64,000 nucleotides of DNA from Burkholderia sp. 4M9327F10 (lineage in GTDB: Bacteria; Pseudomonadota; Gammaproteobacteria; Burkholderiales; Burkholderiaceae). The DNA is taken from assembly GCF_005503145.1 (NCBI RefSeq), contig NZ_SCNV01000005.1:1-64000 (forward strand), in the 5' to 3' direction. Position 1 is the first letter of the stretch. Every line of letters starts with the position of its first letter. The position numbers and the translations under genes are program-made. Below, in pieces: positions 1 to 8,962 of the stretch. The notes under the pieces were generated by a model. It was not told the origin of the DNA and searched no databases. It was given only the letters and a program-made list of their open reading frames with translations.

Positions 1-65
1 TGCTGGTCAGCGTGCTGGTCGCGGCTGCGATCCTGGTTTCCAGTCCATTACCCGGTACGTCATAG
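1..65 (+). CDS. copD: CopD-family copper resistance protein, 3' end only
   Basis: The first 65 bases encode the last 20 or so residues of a CopD-like inner-membrane protein and its TAG stop. They are identical in sequence to the end of the complete copD at 2443-3387, so this is the tail of a second copy whose body lies left of the window. Whether that copy is intact cannot be judged here. Confidence 0.8.
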   Translation, partial: LVSVLVAAAILVSSPLPGTS

Positions 66-139
66 ATCGCACCAAAAAAGTTCTTCAGTCCACGCAGATG
101 GTCATCGCCGCGAACTCGATGAAGGCGCCACCCGGCCTT
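1..139 (+). repeat. Direct repeat, copy 1 of copD 3' end
   Basis: Positions 1-139 match 3323-3461 with two mismatches. The repeat covers the copD 3' end and about 75 bp of downstream DNA, then the copies diverge abruptly. The offset is 3322 bp, which implies a segmental duplication of a copD-containing module. Confidence 0.95.
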
Positions 140-170
140 GATTGATTTCAGGCAACGACCATCTTTTACG

Positions 171-201
171 GGATCCGACGCTGTGTCCGGGTCCTTTTTT
201 T
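171..201 (+). terminator. Rho-independent terminator after the first copD copy
   Basis: GGATCCG pairs (one G-U pair) with CGGGTCC around a 9-base loop and is followed by seven T residues. It lies about 105 bp after the copD stop at 65. The second copD copy lacks it because homology ends at 3461. Confidence 0.6.
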
Positions 202-396
202 ATGCCCATGCGCTCTGCACTTCAATGAGGTTCGTCGGAGTATCTTTGGGAGTCCTGTGTGAAGACATCTAGCCGCATGGGGCAACGCGTTCGTGCACGT
301 CGTGAGTATCTGACGAATTGTTCATCTGCTGGCCACGGTCCTGTCAGAGACCGATACCTAAACTGACTCCGTCAAACACTGAAACGGAGTAATTGA

Positions 397-684
397 ATGA
401 AGCTGCTTACCGTCCTTCTTGCTGTTATCGGTATCGCCGCGGCTGTGCCGGCCTTTGCAGACGCCAACTACCAGTCCGCTGGTGCGACCGGCACCGATAG
501 CGCCGTGGGTGGCGTCGCGGACGGCACCTATTCGTCCGGCGCGCGTGGTAAAACACGTGCCGAAGTTAATGCCGAACTGATTCAGGCGCAGAAAGACGGC
601 CTTCTGCCATTCCGGAGGAACGACTATCCGCCGGGTGCCGAAACGATTAGGCGCAATCAGGAACTCTATCGTCTGTCACACTGA
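397..684 (+). CDS. DUF4148 small secreted protein
   Basis: A 95-residue protein with an N-terminal signal peptide ending near AVPAFA, a Gly/Ser/Thr-rich spacer and a C-terminal DUF4148 segment (KTRAEVNAELIQAQKDG followed by NDYPPGAETIRRNQ). DUF4148 proteins are short exported proteins of Burkholderiales with no established biochemical role. The ATG has an ACGGAG ribosome site seven to eight bases upstream. It sits between two copD copies, as do the other two DUF4148 genes nearby, which suggests a link with copper stress; that is inference from position only. Confidence 0.85.
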   Translation: MKLLTVLLAVIGIAAAVPAFADANYQSAGATGTDSAVGGVADGTYSSGARGKTRAEVNAELIQAQKDGLLPFRRNDYPPGAETIRRNQELYRLSH

Positions 685-1222
685 GTGACATGGTTTCGGT
701 TCGGCTGCATCTGGCCAGACGGATGCAGCCTTAAAGCGTGCCACCGTGCATCGTGTCGAGCGGCTCTGCGTGCTGTTCTCGCATCACGGAAAAGCCGCGA
801 CGATCCCAATCTGCCTGGGGGCGTCTCAAGCCAGCTGCCGCATTAACAAACCATTGGCTGACGCCGAGCCCGACACCCGCAGGATCAGGAAACCTTCGAT
901 GGGGTTTCCTACCGCATCGGTAGGGTGTTGACCCATGCCACGCTTCATCGTCCGTCTGCACAATGCGAGTGCGGTCAGGAAGAACCTGACGGCTTTTCCC
1001 TTCACAGGCCAGTGGCGGGAGAGTAAGGACTCGGTTCTATCGTTGAGTTGAGGTGAAAAAATGTGGTGCGCAACAGCAACGAACGAGGCAGCAAGGCAAT
1101 CCGGGTACCCGACGGAAGAGTCTGGCGCGCCGGCCGCGAGCGAGTTCGGGGAGGCGACCTTGTCACTCCCAGACTTGCAGCGCGCCTCACTCGATGCGGA
1201 TCAGGCGGGTTGACACCCTATC
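685..1222. other. Intergenic, no gene supported
   Basis: About 540 bp between the first DUF4148 gene and the small membrane protein at 1223. Short open frames occur on both strands but none has a good start, a ribosome site or a recognisable product. Confidence 0.5.
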
Positions 1223-1612
1223 ATGCGCCGCGACGCCAAACATACGTTTTGTGCTGTAACGCTACTCGTTGTGGTGTTCTTCAGCCAACTGTGGGTGGCG
1301 GCGTATGCCTGTGCGATGACGCGGCATTCCACCCCAACGAGTCAAGCGGTAGTGGCCATGGCCTCTGATGGACATGTTGATCTGCACGATCACCAGACCG
1401 CCGCAGTTTGGCACGGCCACTGCGACAATCCGGCACAGCCCGGTCGTGTCACACGATCAAAGCCGTCGCCGCTCGTCTGGATGCCGCTGATTTGGGGCGG
1501 CTCCACGATACCTGCGCTAGCCATTCACCCACGCTTGCCGACGCGGCCGCAGCCCCTTCTCCTTACCGCTTCTCTCCCCGCTCGCATCCTGTTCCAGGTG
1601 TTTCGCAATTGA
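1223..1612 (+). CDS. Small exported or membrane-anchored protein, CopL-like layout
   Basis: A 129-residue protein with one strong N-terminal hydrophobic segment (about residues 9-30), then a His/Cys-containing middle part (H-x-D-x-H-D-H and HGHCDNP near residues 52-71), and a Pro/Leu-rich tail ending in LFQVFRN. This layout resembles the short hypothetical proteins often found next to copper resistance genes. I cannot assign a named family, and the ribosome site is weak. Its placement inside the copD/DUF4148 cluster and its His residues suggest metal binding in the periplasm, as inference. Confidence 0.5.
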   Translation: MRRDAKHTFCAVTLLVVVFFSQLWVAAYACAMTRHSTPTSQAVVAMASDGHVDLHDHQTAAVWHGHCDNPAQPGRVTRSKPSPLVWMPLIWGGSTIPALAIHPRLPTRPQPLLLTASLPARILFQVFRN

Positions 1613-1904
1613 CCCCTGGCAACTGACATTGGACGTGCTTTAGTTCGACGGTTGGGGACGGACGATTTCATCCGTACAGGTTGGCCTCGTTCAGACAACG
1701 CGGGATCGCTGACGTGTCCACGATCAACGCCAACTTCGCCCACATCGAACAGCCGCCCCAACTGGATCTGGCTGGAACCCTTCGCAATTTATTCATAAGC
1801 CGCCGAAGTCGCAGCCGCGGGACTATCGTCCGCGCTTTGGCACTTCGTTCGCTCGTGCCGTCAATGCGCGCCGCGCATTGCGCTTTTGTCTATTCACGGA
1901 GTCA

Positions 1905-2333
1905 ATGATGAAACATCTCATTCTGATCCAACGCTCGGTCTTCGCAACCTTGCTTCTGTCGGCCGCTGTCACGGCGTTCGCCGGTGGCGGTGGTGGTCAT
2001 AGCGGATCGGGGCGTAACCAATACCCACACACGAACCCGGTGTCTGGCCCTCAGTCGGCGGCGCCAGCCTCTGTCGCGACCGATGCGACGGACGTGGCGG
2101 GTCGGACCGCTACGGCACAAGACCCCCTCGCAGTCGGTCGTACGACGGACTACGGCAAGACGCGGGCACAGGTTCGTGCGGAGCTATTGGAAGCGGAGCG
2201 AGCGGGTCTCGCTCCGGTTAGCAAAAACGACTATCCGCCTAGCGCCGCAACCATCGCGCGCAATCGAGCCCGATTCCAGCAGATTGAGCAGGCTCGGCGC
2301 GGGAGCGATCAGGTGACGGCAAGCGGGCAGTGA
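1905..2333 (+). CDS. DUF4148 secreted protein
   Basis: 142 residues with a double ATG start at 1905/1908 behind ACGGAG. A signal peptide (to about AVTAFA) is followed by a Gly/His-rich stretch, a low-complexity linker, and a textbook DUF4148 domain: KTRAQVRAELLEAERAG, then NDYPPSAATIARNRARF. It lies 109 bp upstream of copD on the same strand and may be co-transcribed with it. Function is unknown for the family. The Gly-rich start with a His is the only hint of metal contact. Confidence 0.87.
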   Translation: MMKHLILIQRSVFATLLLSAAVTAFAGGGGGHSGSGRNQYPHTNPVSGPQSAAPASVATDATDVAGRTATAQDPLAVGRTTDYGKTRAQVRAELLEAERAGLAPVSKNDYPPSAATIARNRARFQQIEQARRGSDQVTASGQ

Positions 2334-2442
2334 GTCCGTGCAGAAAGAGGGGGAATGGCGGGCCGCGTCCGGCGTACTTCCTGCCCGTCATTCGTGTCGT
2401 GACACAGTTGACGGGCAGGGGCACATACACTTTGAAGGTGAA

Positions 2443-3387
2443 ATGATGAACGACGGTTTCCTCGGCGTTTTGCGGCTCGCATCCGTTGCGCTGCACAACC
2501 TCGGCTTTGCGGTACTCGTCGGTGCACTGCTGAGCGAACGGTGGCTGGCCCGTTCGCCGTCCGCCTGGCAGGCGGGCGTCAGTCGCCGGCTGACGCGGGC
2601 ATTTCGCGTTGCAGCGGTCGTTGCGCTTCTGGCATCGGTGTCTGAGTTCTGGATTCATTGCGCGTTGATGAGCGACTCGACACTTGCCGACGCGTGGCCA
2701 GCCGTACGCTCGATGCTTGAGGGAACCAGCTATGGCCACACCTGGGCTGCCGGCGCCGTGTTCCTGTTATGCGTAGCCGGCATCTCACTGGCGCCGCGAG
2801 CGGGCAGCATCCGCTTTCAGCCGGTGCTGTGGCTCGCACTCGCGGGCTTTGCGATGACGCGAAGCAACGCAGGGCACCCGGTCGACGCCGGCGTGTTCAG
2901 CGTGCCGGTATGGGCGGACTGGATTCACCTGCTGGCCATCAGTGCCTGGGTCGGCCTCGTGCTGGTCGCGACCTATGTGGTTGTGCCACGTTTCTTCAGG
3001 GCACCGGGAAACGAGCGAACAAATAGCGCAGCGTTCATCCAGTCGCTGTCGGACACGGCGACATTTGCGCTGATCGTCCTGTTCATTACCGGCGCGTACA
3101 ACGGCTGGCGCGGCGTCAACTCGCCTGGCAATCTGCTGGACTCGACCTACGGGCAGGTGCTGCTGCTGAAGCTTGCCTTCGTATTCATCGCCGCTGCGCT
3201 TGGCGGACACAACCGATTCTTTGAAATGCCCGGGCTGATGGCGTCGCTGAAGGACACCGCATCGGCGTCATCCGTGCGACCGCTGAAGCGTTTCGCCACC
3301 GTCCTGCACATCGAGTCGGCGGTGCTGGTCAGCGTGCTGGTCGCGGCTGCGATCCTGGTTTCCAGTCCATTACCCGGTACGTCATAG
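2443..3387 (+). CDS. copD: CopD-family copper resistance inner-membrane protein
   Basis: 314 residues, multi-spanning: roughly eight hydrophobic helices separated by short loops, as expected for CopD (PF05425-type) proteins that, with CopC, move copper across the inner membrane. The segments around TRSNAGHPVDAGVFSVP and WADWIHLLAISAWVGL are characteristic, with conserved His residues. A double ATG at 2443/2446 follows GAAGGTG. No copC lies beside it, which is unusual since copC and copD are normally paired; the adjacent DUF4148 genes occupy that position. Its 3' end is duplicated at 1-139. Confidence 0.88.
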   Translation: MMNDGFLGVLRLASVALHNLGFAVLVGALLSERWLARSPSAWQAGVSRRLTRAFRVAAVVALLASVSEFWIHCALMSDSTLADAWPAVRSMLEGTSYGHTWAAGAVFLLCVAGISLAPRAGSIRFQPVLWLALAGFAMTRSNAGHPVDAGVFSVPVWADWIHLLAISAWVGLVLVATYVVVPRFFRAPGNERTNSAAFIQSLSDTATFALIVLFITGAYNGWRGVNSPGNLLDSTYGQVLLLKLAFVFIAAALGGHNRFFEMPGLMASLKDTASASSVRPLKRFATVLHIESAVLVSVLVAAAILVSSPLPGTS

Positions 3388-3461
3388 ATCGCACCAAAAA
3401 AGTTCTTCAGTCCACGCAGATGGTCATCGCCGCGAGCTCGATGAAGGCACCACCCGGCCTT
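3323..3461 (+). repeat. Direct repeat, copy 2 of copD 3' end
   Basis: Partner of 1-139. The match runs through the copD stop at 3385-3387 and ends at 3461, after which the sequences are unrelated. Two substitutions separate the copies. Confidence 0.95.
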
Positions 3462-3633
3462 ATCTGGCTTCGGCTGCAGCGGGCCGGCGTCGCCAGCGGC
3501 GGGGCCAACTCGTCCGAGATGAAGATGACCAAAAGGTCATATCCACGCCATGTCCCGTTCATACGCCGCCATCCAGAATGAAAGGCAGTCGGAACTGTTA
3601 TCGCCGGTTCTGGCGCTGTTCTGGAGGGGACAT

Positions 3634-3891
3634 ATGAAAATTCAACTTTCCGCGAGCGCCGTTATTCTTGCGACGCTTGCTACTTCCGCTCATGCGGACG
3701 CAGATCACGACTACCCGAAGGCCGCAACGGCCGGTTTCTCCACCGTGAAACATAACGCGAATACGTCGACATCGGGATCGCGCGCGCCGGGAGGTCGGGC
3801 TTCGCCGGGGGGAAAGACGCGCGAGCAGGCACAACTGGATGCGAGTCAGCCTCAACGCGACGACATTGTGCCGCCTGGAAATGCAAACTGA
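3634..3891 (+). CDS. DUF4148-related small secreted protein, shortened
   Basis: 85 residues from an ATG with a strong GGAGGGG ribosome site. The signal peptide ends at TSAHA. The mature part carries GGKTREQAQLDASQ and QRDDIVPPGNAN and then stops where complete DUF4148 proteins continue with a Tyr-Pro-Pro-Ser motif and a basic tail. It is therefore a C-terminally shortened family member, perhaps still expressed. The remnant near 17519 shares the QRDDIVP block and contains the missing tail. Confidence 0.7.
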   Translation: MKIQLSASAVILATLATSAHADADHDYPKAATAGFSTVKHNANTSTSGSRAPGGRASPGGKTREQAQLDASQPQRDDIVPPGNAN

Positions 3892-4010
3892 CCCTGCCGG
3901 GCAGTCTGATGACGGAGCGCGGTCGCTCGCATCAGCGGCGCTCACGCGCGGCGGGCTAGTCAACCTTGACAGCTGTGTTGCAACCCATTCTCCCTTTTTG
4001 TCGAGTACAT

Positions 4011-4214
4011 ATGCCATCTCTTGCGTGGAGTAGAGTCGCCGTGATATCGGGTCTGGCAGTGGTGCTTGCCGGCTGCGCGAATTCCGTCGCGACAAAAGAG
4101 TCAAGCGTCGTAAGTAGCGATGATGCCAGTCCGAGTGCAGCGAGGGCGGTGCAGCTACCCAAAACATATCCTTGCCAGAGTTTGCATGTCAAAACGAACT
4201 GTCCGCCCAGATAG
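4011..4214 (+). CDS. Small lipoprotein
   Basis: 67 residues starting at an ATG at 4011. A hydrophobic signal is followed by the lipobox Leu-Ala-Gly-Cys at about residues 20-23, predicting lipid attachment and membrane anchoring. The mature part is Ser/Ala/Val-rich with two further Cys residues near the end (YPCQS and KTNCPP). I recognise no family. It lies at the end of the copD/DUF4148 cluster on the same strand. Confidence 0.6.
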   Translation: MPSLAWSRVAVISGLAVVLAGCANSVATKESSVVSSDDASPSAARAVQLPKTYPCQSLHVKTNCPPR

Positions 4215-4463
4215 GTGCAACCGGCGCGGGGGCATCCCAGGTGGATCGTCCGATCATGCTGAAGCCGGCGGTCCTCGCGTTAAGGACCGCTAGCACCTGG
4301 GCCTGGCGGCTCGTCGGCTTTCTCGCCATAGGAGGATATGCGAACCTTTGATCGATAAGGATCGTGCAATCAAACGTTAGTCTTTGGAAGGGGCAGAGGG
4401 CTGCCTCATTGCTCATGACTGAATGAACGCAAGCTGGCTCCTCGGTCTTTTGCGCGGCCCATT

Positions 4464-6341
4464 TCAACGGCTCTTTGCCCGCACAACGATCTGCGCCAGC
4501 GTGTCGCGCTCAATGCGCTCCAGCGACGCACGCGCGGCGCCAGAATCGTCCGGCGAACACATCTGATGCGCAAAGCGCGCGTGCAGCCTGCGCGTGATCT
4601 GCACGACCTGCGTGCCCGGATCGAAGACATAGTGCGATTCGAAATCGAAGAAGCGATCCTGCACCCTCGTATCCTCAGGCAGGACGGTCACGCGTACGAT
4701 CCCGGGTAGCGCGATCTGCGCCGTCTCGACGAAGTCGCCATCCATGCAAACATAGGGCTGCGTGCGTACCGGCTCGGCGAGCCAGCCCTGCACCTGAGTC
4801 GCGATACCGCCTGACAGGCTTGACAGCGCGGACAGGGCGGTCGTCCCGGCTGGCCACACGAAATGATCGAGAGAGCCCGCTATGGATGTGTCAAACGGCC
4901 CCCCCGTCGCGTCGAGTTCGCTGGTGCGAATCTGCGCCGTGCCGTGCAGCCCGGTCTGCCGCAGGCGGTCGGTCGCAATCTGTCGTGCGCGCTCGCGTGT
5001 CGCACGCCGGAACATGTTGCGCTCCAGTTCAGCTGTCCAGCCGGCGTCCTCGACGTGATAGGTATAGTCGGCCATGCCGCTGGGCGCAACTTCGATCTGC
5101 AGGCGCGCAACACGCTCCCGCGGCTGCGCTGGGGGCGTGCGAGAGAGCACGCCTTGGTCCACCAGCAGCGCCGGCCGATCCATAACGCTCGCCGGCAGGT
5201 AGCCGAATTCGGCACCGCCTACAGTCGTATCGGCATACAGGCCGAGGTCTGGTATCCAGACAATTGCGTGATTGATCGCGCTTGCGCCGTAACCAGGCAC
5301 GGACGGCAACGTATAGACAGGACCGAGACCCAGTAGTACCGGTTCGCTGCGTATCCCGACCGCGGCGAGCAGCGCGCCAAAGAGCGCAACGTGATCCTTG
5401 CAATCGCCGTAGCGATTCCGCAGTACGTCGGTCACCTTGTGCGGAACCGCCGCCGTCTCGCCGAGAAAGAGCGCTACGTAACGCACATTCAGACGTACCC
5501 AGTCATAAATTGCCCGAGCTTTCGCGCGCGGGTCCGCCGCGTTCGCTGTCAGCGATTGCGCGAGCTGCACGACCGCGGGGTCGCCCACGCTCGGGTCCAT
5601 GGCCGCGATACGATAGCGCGCTGCGAACGACGCAAAATTGGGTTCGGTGGACACCATCAGCCGGTCGCCGTAAGTCGCGTATCCGACGGCGCCGCTTTCG
5701 ATCGGTGGATATGGGCCGTGGCGGTAGTCGAATTCGTAGCGCGTGCGACCGTTTGACGTGACGGGCGCTAGCGCGACGTAACCGCGTGCGTCGGCGTAAA
5801 GCGGCACGTCGTCGGGCAGGTCGAAGATCAGGCGCTGGCTTTCGACTGGCTCACGCGAAGGCTCGACGAAATAACTGAAGAGTCCCGCCTGAAGCGGCTT
5901 CGCACGCGCCTTGCGGAACACGAGACGCGTGCGCGAACCGGCCTCGATGCCGGGAAAGATCGCCGTGCGCAGCACGCCGTCCTGGAAGGTCGGCGCGCCG
6001 GCGGAGCGCGGTTCCTGCACGTCGCGGATCGCTTCCGGACCAACCGTATGCGCCACGCCGTCGCGGCCAATGGTCTCGGCCGCGAGCAGTTCGACCCTCT
6101 CGATATCCTTGTTGTACCAGATATAACGTTGCGCGATATCGTCGACGCCGCTCGCGGTATTTGCGCGCAGCGTCGAGTCGTCGTGCTCCTCGACGGAACC
6201 GTCGTGCTGGACGACGAAGACATGCACGTCGTTCTCCAGCGCCGACGGCGCCTCGTTGTCTTCGTTGAGCATGGTGGCGAATGCGCTCGCGCCGTGCGCC
6301 ATCGCGCACGCCATGCAGAAAAATCGAACGAATGCGTACAT
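4464..6341 (-). CDS. Exported DUF3857 / transglutaminase-like protein (paralog 1)
   Basis: 625 residues. The start at 6341 is chosen because an AGGAGG site precedes it and a signal peptide follows. The N-terminal half is DUF3857-like and the middle is a transglutaminase-like cysteine domain with Cys314 (in RYGDCKDHVALFGALL), His358 (NHAIVW) and Asp371 (YADTT), so the catalytic triad is intact. The C-terminal 200 residues are beta-rich. Such proteins are predicted periplasmic peptidase or cross-linking enzymes; the substrate is unknown. A same-length paralog lies at 10117-11994. It is divergent from the creatininase gene, sharing a 478-bp upstream region. Confidence 0.85.
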   Translation of the reverse strand: MYAFVRFFCMACAMAHGASAFATMLNEDNEAPSALENDVHVFVVQHDGSVEEHDDSTLRANTASGVDDIAQRYIWYNKDIERVELLAAETIGRDGVAHTVGPEAIRDVQEPRSAGAPTFQDGVLRTAIFPGIEAGSRTRLVFRKARAKPLQAGLFSYFVEPSREPVESQRLIFDLPDDVPLYADARGYVALAPVTSNGRTRYEFDYRHGPYPPIESGAVGYATYGDRLMVSTEPNFASFAARYRIAAMDPSVGDPAVVQLAQSLTANAADPRAKARAIYDWVRLNVRYVALFLGETAAVPHKVTDVLRNRYGDCKDHVALFGALLAAVGIRSEPVLLGLGPVYTLPSVPGYGASAINHAIVWIPDLGLYADTTVGGAEFGYLPASVMDRPALLVDQGVLSRTPPAQPRERVARLQIEVAPSGMADYTYHVEDAGWTAELERNMFRRATRERARQIATDRLRQTGLHGTAQIRTSELDATGGPFDTSIAGSLDHFVWPAGTTALSALSSLSGGIATQVQGWLAEPVRTQPYVCMDGDFVETAQIALPGIVRVTVLPEDTRVQDRFFDFESHYVFDPGTQVVQITRRLHARFAHQMCSPDDSGAARASLERIERDTLAQIVVRAKSR

Positions 6342-6819
6342 CGCCTCCTCGCAGCGCGGGTGACCATCAGAGGGCAATCCCGTGCATGAAGCAGCGCCGC
6401 CAGCGCACCAGTGGTGCGGCATTGGGGAAGGGCCGTTCGTACCGCCGGCCGGATGCCGGTCGATGGGCTCGGGCGAGCGTCACCGCAACCGTCCTTATGT
6501 CGGCCGAGCGGACTTCAGGTTTCCCCCCTTTTTCCTGACACACGTCATTATCGACCCTGGCGCCGCAGGACGGGCAAGCATGGCCAGGTGTAATTGCGAA
6601 ACCGTGATGTGTGCTGGCAGTGACCTGTCATGACGATCGCATCTGGACGGTCAGGCTGGCGTTGCCAACCGTCGTGAGAATGACCCGTTTTGCTAATGAT
6701 GGGCGCACAACGCGAGCAAAATCTGGCAGCATGGTGCCCGACCGAAGGACCGCGCAACGCGGCGTTTCAACCGGACTTACATTACAGCCAGTTTGCAGCA
6801 AGTGTCAGGAATAACCCTC
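6342..6819. other. Divergent intergenic region
   Basis: Lies between two outward-facing genes (DUF3857 paralog on -, creatininase on +) and must hold both promoters. I see no convincing small gene and no operator that I can name. Confidence 0.5.
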
Positions 6820-7635
6820 ATGCATCCAACACTACGAAAAGCATTCGTTTCCTTCATTTTTCTGACTGCCTCGCATGCCGTCTTTGCACAAACACCGAAG
6901 ACAGTATTCCTGGATGACCTGACGTGGACCGAACTGCGTGAAGAGGTTCAGGCCGGCAAGACGACCATGCTTGTCCCCATTGGCGGCACCGAGCAAAGCG
7001 GTCCGTATGTCGCACTCGGCAAGCACAATGCGCGCGTAAAGGTGCTGTCGCAACGCATTGCCGAAGAACTCGGCAATGCGCTGGTCGCGCCGGTCATCGC
7101 CTACGTGCCGGAGGGCGGCTATGCGCCGCCGACCTCGCACATGCGTTTCCCCGGCACCACCACGGTGCCGGACGATGTGTTCGAAAAAACACTGGAATCC
7201 GTCGCGAACAGCTTCAGGGTCCACGGTTTCAGGAACATTGTTTTTCTGGGCGATCACGGCGGCTACCAGAACGACATCCGGCGTGCGGTCGGGCAGTTAA
7301 ACAAGGCCTGGGCAGGCTCGGGCGCGCGCGCATTCGACCCGCCTGAATACTATGGGGCTAGTTCGGACGGCTACGCACAGATCCTGCGTCAACGCGGCTA
7401 CCGTGATGACGAGATCGGCACGCATGCGGGTCTTGCGGATACGTCGCTGCTGCTCGCGGTGGCGCCGCAAATGGTACGGCAGAGCCAATTGAAGAATGCG
7501 CCGAAACCCGGACCCGCCGACGGCGTCTATGGCGGGGACCCCCGACGCTCGACTGCCGGACTTGGCGAGCCGGGCATCGAGGCTATCGTGTCGAAAACGG
7601 TCAATGCCATCAGGAAAGACACCGTGAGCCGGTGA
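6820..7635 (+). CDS. Exported creatininase-family amidohydrolase
   Basis: 271 residues with a signal peptide (cleavage near AVFAQ), unlike cytosolic creatininases. Family signatures: PIGGTEQSGP (Glu58), LGKHN (His69), FLGDHGGYQ (Asp145/His146) and THAGLADTS (His202). Classical creatininase has EQHG and GTD at the first two sites, so some metal ligands differ and creatinine is not a safe substrate. An in-frame ATG at 6820 follows TCAGGA. The next gene, a YVTN propeller, starts 60 bp downstream on the same strand, so the two exported proteins are probably co-expressed. Confidence 0.82.
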   Translation: MHPTLRKAFVSFIFLTASHAVFAQTPKTVFLDDLTWTELREEVQAGKTTMLVPIGGTEQSGPYVALGKHNARVKVLSQRIAEELGNALVAPVIAYVPEGGYAPPTSHMRFPGTTTVPDDVFEKTLESVANSFRVHGFRNIVFLGDHGGYQNDIRRAVGQLNKAWAGSGARAFDPPEYYGASSDGYAQILRQRGYRDDEIGTHAGLADTSLLLAVAPQMVRQSQLKNAPKPGPADGVYGGDPRRSTAGLGEPGIEAIVSKTVNAIRKDTVSR

Positions 7636-7695
7636 CGTTCGCGGCAGGATCAGGTTCATCTTCCACCATCATTTCACTGAATAACGGAACTCATC

Positions 7696-8871
7696 ATGTA
7701 TTCACGCTCCCGTCGCTTCTTCTCGCGACTTGCGCGGTCTGTCGGTGCCGCGCTGGCCGGTTTGTCCATCGCGGCTAGCGTATCGGCTGCCCCGACTCCC
7801 AATACTGTCGCGGGCATGCCTCCGTTGGTGAACGCCAGCAATCTGTACGGTGAAGCGGGCGCCGGTCATTTCAGTCCGGCTGTCAAGAATGCATTGCCAC
7901 GGATCTATGTGCCCAATCTGCGCTCGAACGACGTCTATGTGATCGACCCCGCGACGTTCAAGGTAGTCGACCGGTTCCGTGTCGGCTATAGCCCACAGCA
8001 CGTCGTCCCTTCATGGGACCTGCAGACGCTGTGGGTGGCCAACAATGCCGAGGGCCGCACTGACGGCAGCCTGACACCGGTCGATCCGAAGACGGGCAAG
8101 CCCGGCAAGGAGATCATGGTTGATGACCCCTACAACATGTACTTCACGCCGGATGGCAGGGATGCGATCGTGGTAGCGGAAGCGCACGCGCGACTGGACT
8201 TTCGCGATCCGCATACGATGGCGCTGAAATCGAGCCTTCCGGTACCGGAGTGCAAAGGCATCAATCACGCCGACTTCTCGATCGACGGCAGGTACGTCCT
8301 GTTCACCTGTGAATTCGGCGGGAAGCTGGCAAAAATCGATCTGGTCAAACGGAAGGTCGTGGGCTATCTTCAACTCGACAGGAAGGGCATGCCGCAGGAC
8401 ATCCGTATCTCGCCGGACGGCAAGGTATTCTATGTTGCCGACATGAGGGCTGATGGCGTTTTCGTGGTCGACGGCGACAGCTTCACGAAGATTGGCTTCA
8501 TCAAGACCGGTGTCGGCACGCACGGTCTGTATCCGAGCCGCGATGGCACCCGCCTGTACATCGCCAATCGAGGCTCCAATCTGGTTCACGGTCCGCGTCA
8601 CGGCAAGGGCAGTGTGTCGGTGCTCGACTTCGCCTCACGCAAAGTCGTGGCGACCTGGCCGATTCCGGGCGGTGGCAGTCCGGATATGGGCAATGTCAGC
8701 CCCGATGGCAGGACGCTGTGGCTGTCCGGCCGGTACGACGATGTCGTTTATGCGATCGATACGACCGCAGGAACCGTAAAAGGCATTCCGGTCGGCATGG
8801 AACCGCATGGACTCACGGTCTGGCCGCAACCCGGCCGGTATTCGCTTGGGCACACGGGGAACATGCGCTGA
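7696..8871 (+). CDS. Secreted YVTN/YncE-type beta-propeller protein
   Basis: 391 residues with a signal peptide (Arg-rich start, hydrophobic core, cut near SVSAAP). The mature protein is a chain of about seven 40-residue blades with recurring motifs such as RIYVPNLRSNDVYVIDP, DIRISPDGKVFYVAD and RLYIANRGSN, typical of the YncE/YVTN lactonase-like propellers. These proteins usually bind ligands or partners rather than catalyse. It is paired with the exported creatininase-family protein just upstream. Confidence 0.85.
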   Translation: MYSRSRRFFSRLARSVGAALAGLSIAASVSAAPTPNTVAGMPPLVNASNLYGEAGAGHFSPAVKNALPRIYVPNLRSNDVYVIDPATFKVVDRFRVGYSPQHVVPSWDLQTLWVANNAEGRTDGSLTPVDPKTGKPGKEIMVDDPYNMYFTPDGRDAIVVAEAHARLDFRDPHTMALKSSLPVPECKGINHADFSIDGRYVLFTCEFGGKLAKIDLVKRKVVGYLQLDRKGMPQDIRISPDGKVFYVADMRADGVFVVDGDSFTKIGFIKTGVGTHGLYPSRDGTRLYIANRGSNLVHGPRHGKGSVSVLDFASRKVVATWPIPGGGSPDMGNVSPDGRTLWLSGRYDDVVYAIDTTAGTVKGIPVGMEPHGLTVWPQPGRYSLGHTGNMR

Positions 8872-8917
8872 CCAGGAGACGCCGGGACGAGCAGCGATTG
8901 CGTGCAGCCCCCCGTTA

Positions 8918-8944
8918 GCACGCGCCATGAGGGCGCGCGTGTTG
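8918..8944. terminator. Possible bidirectional terminator hairpin
   Basis: ACGCGCC and GGGCGCGCGT pair around ATGA between two convergent genes (propeller on +, flavoprotein on -). The tail is not a clean T run, so this is a structural guess. Confidence 0.3.
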
Positions 8945-8962
8945 TTCTATGCGCAACTGCCA

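Noticed and set aside
6820-7635. Functional creatinine-degrading enzyme
   Set aside because: It is exported and key ligand motifs differ from classical creatininase; only family membership is safe.
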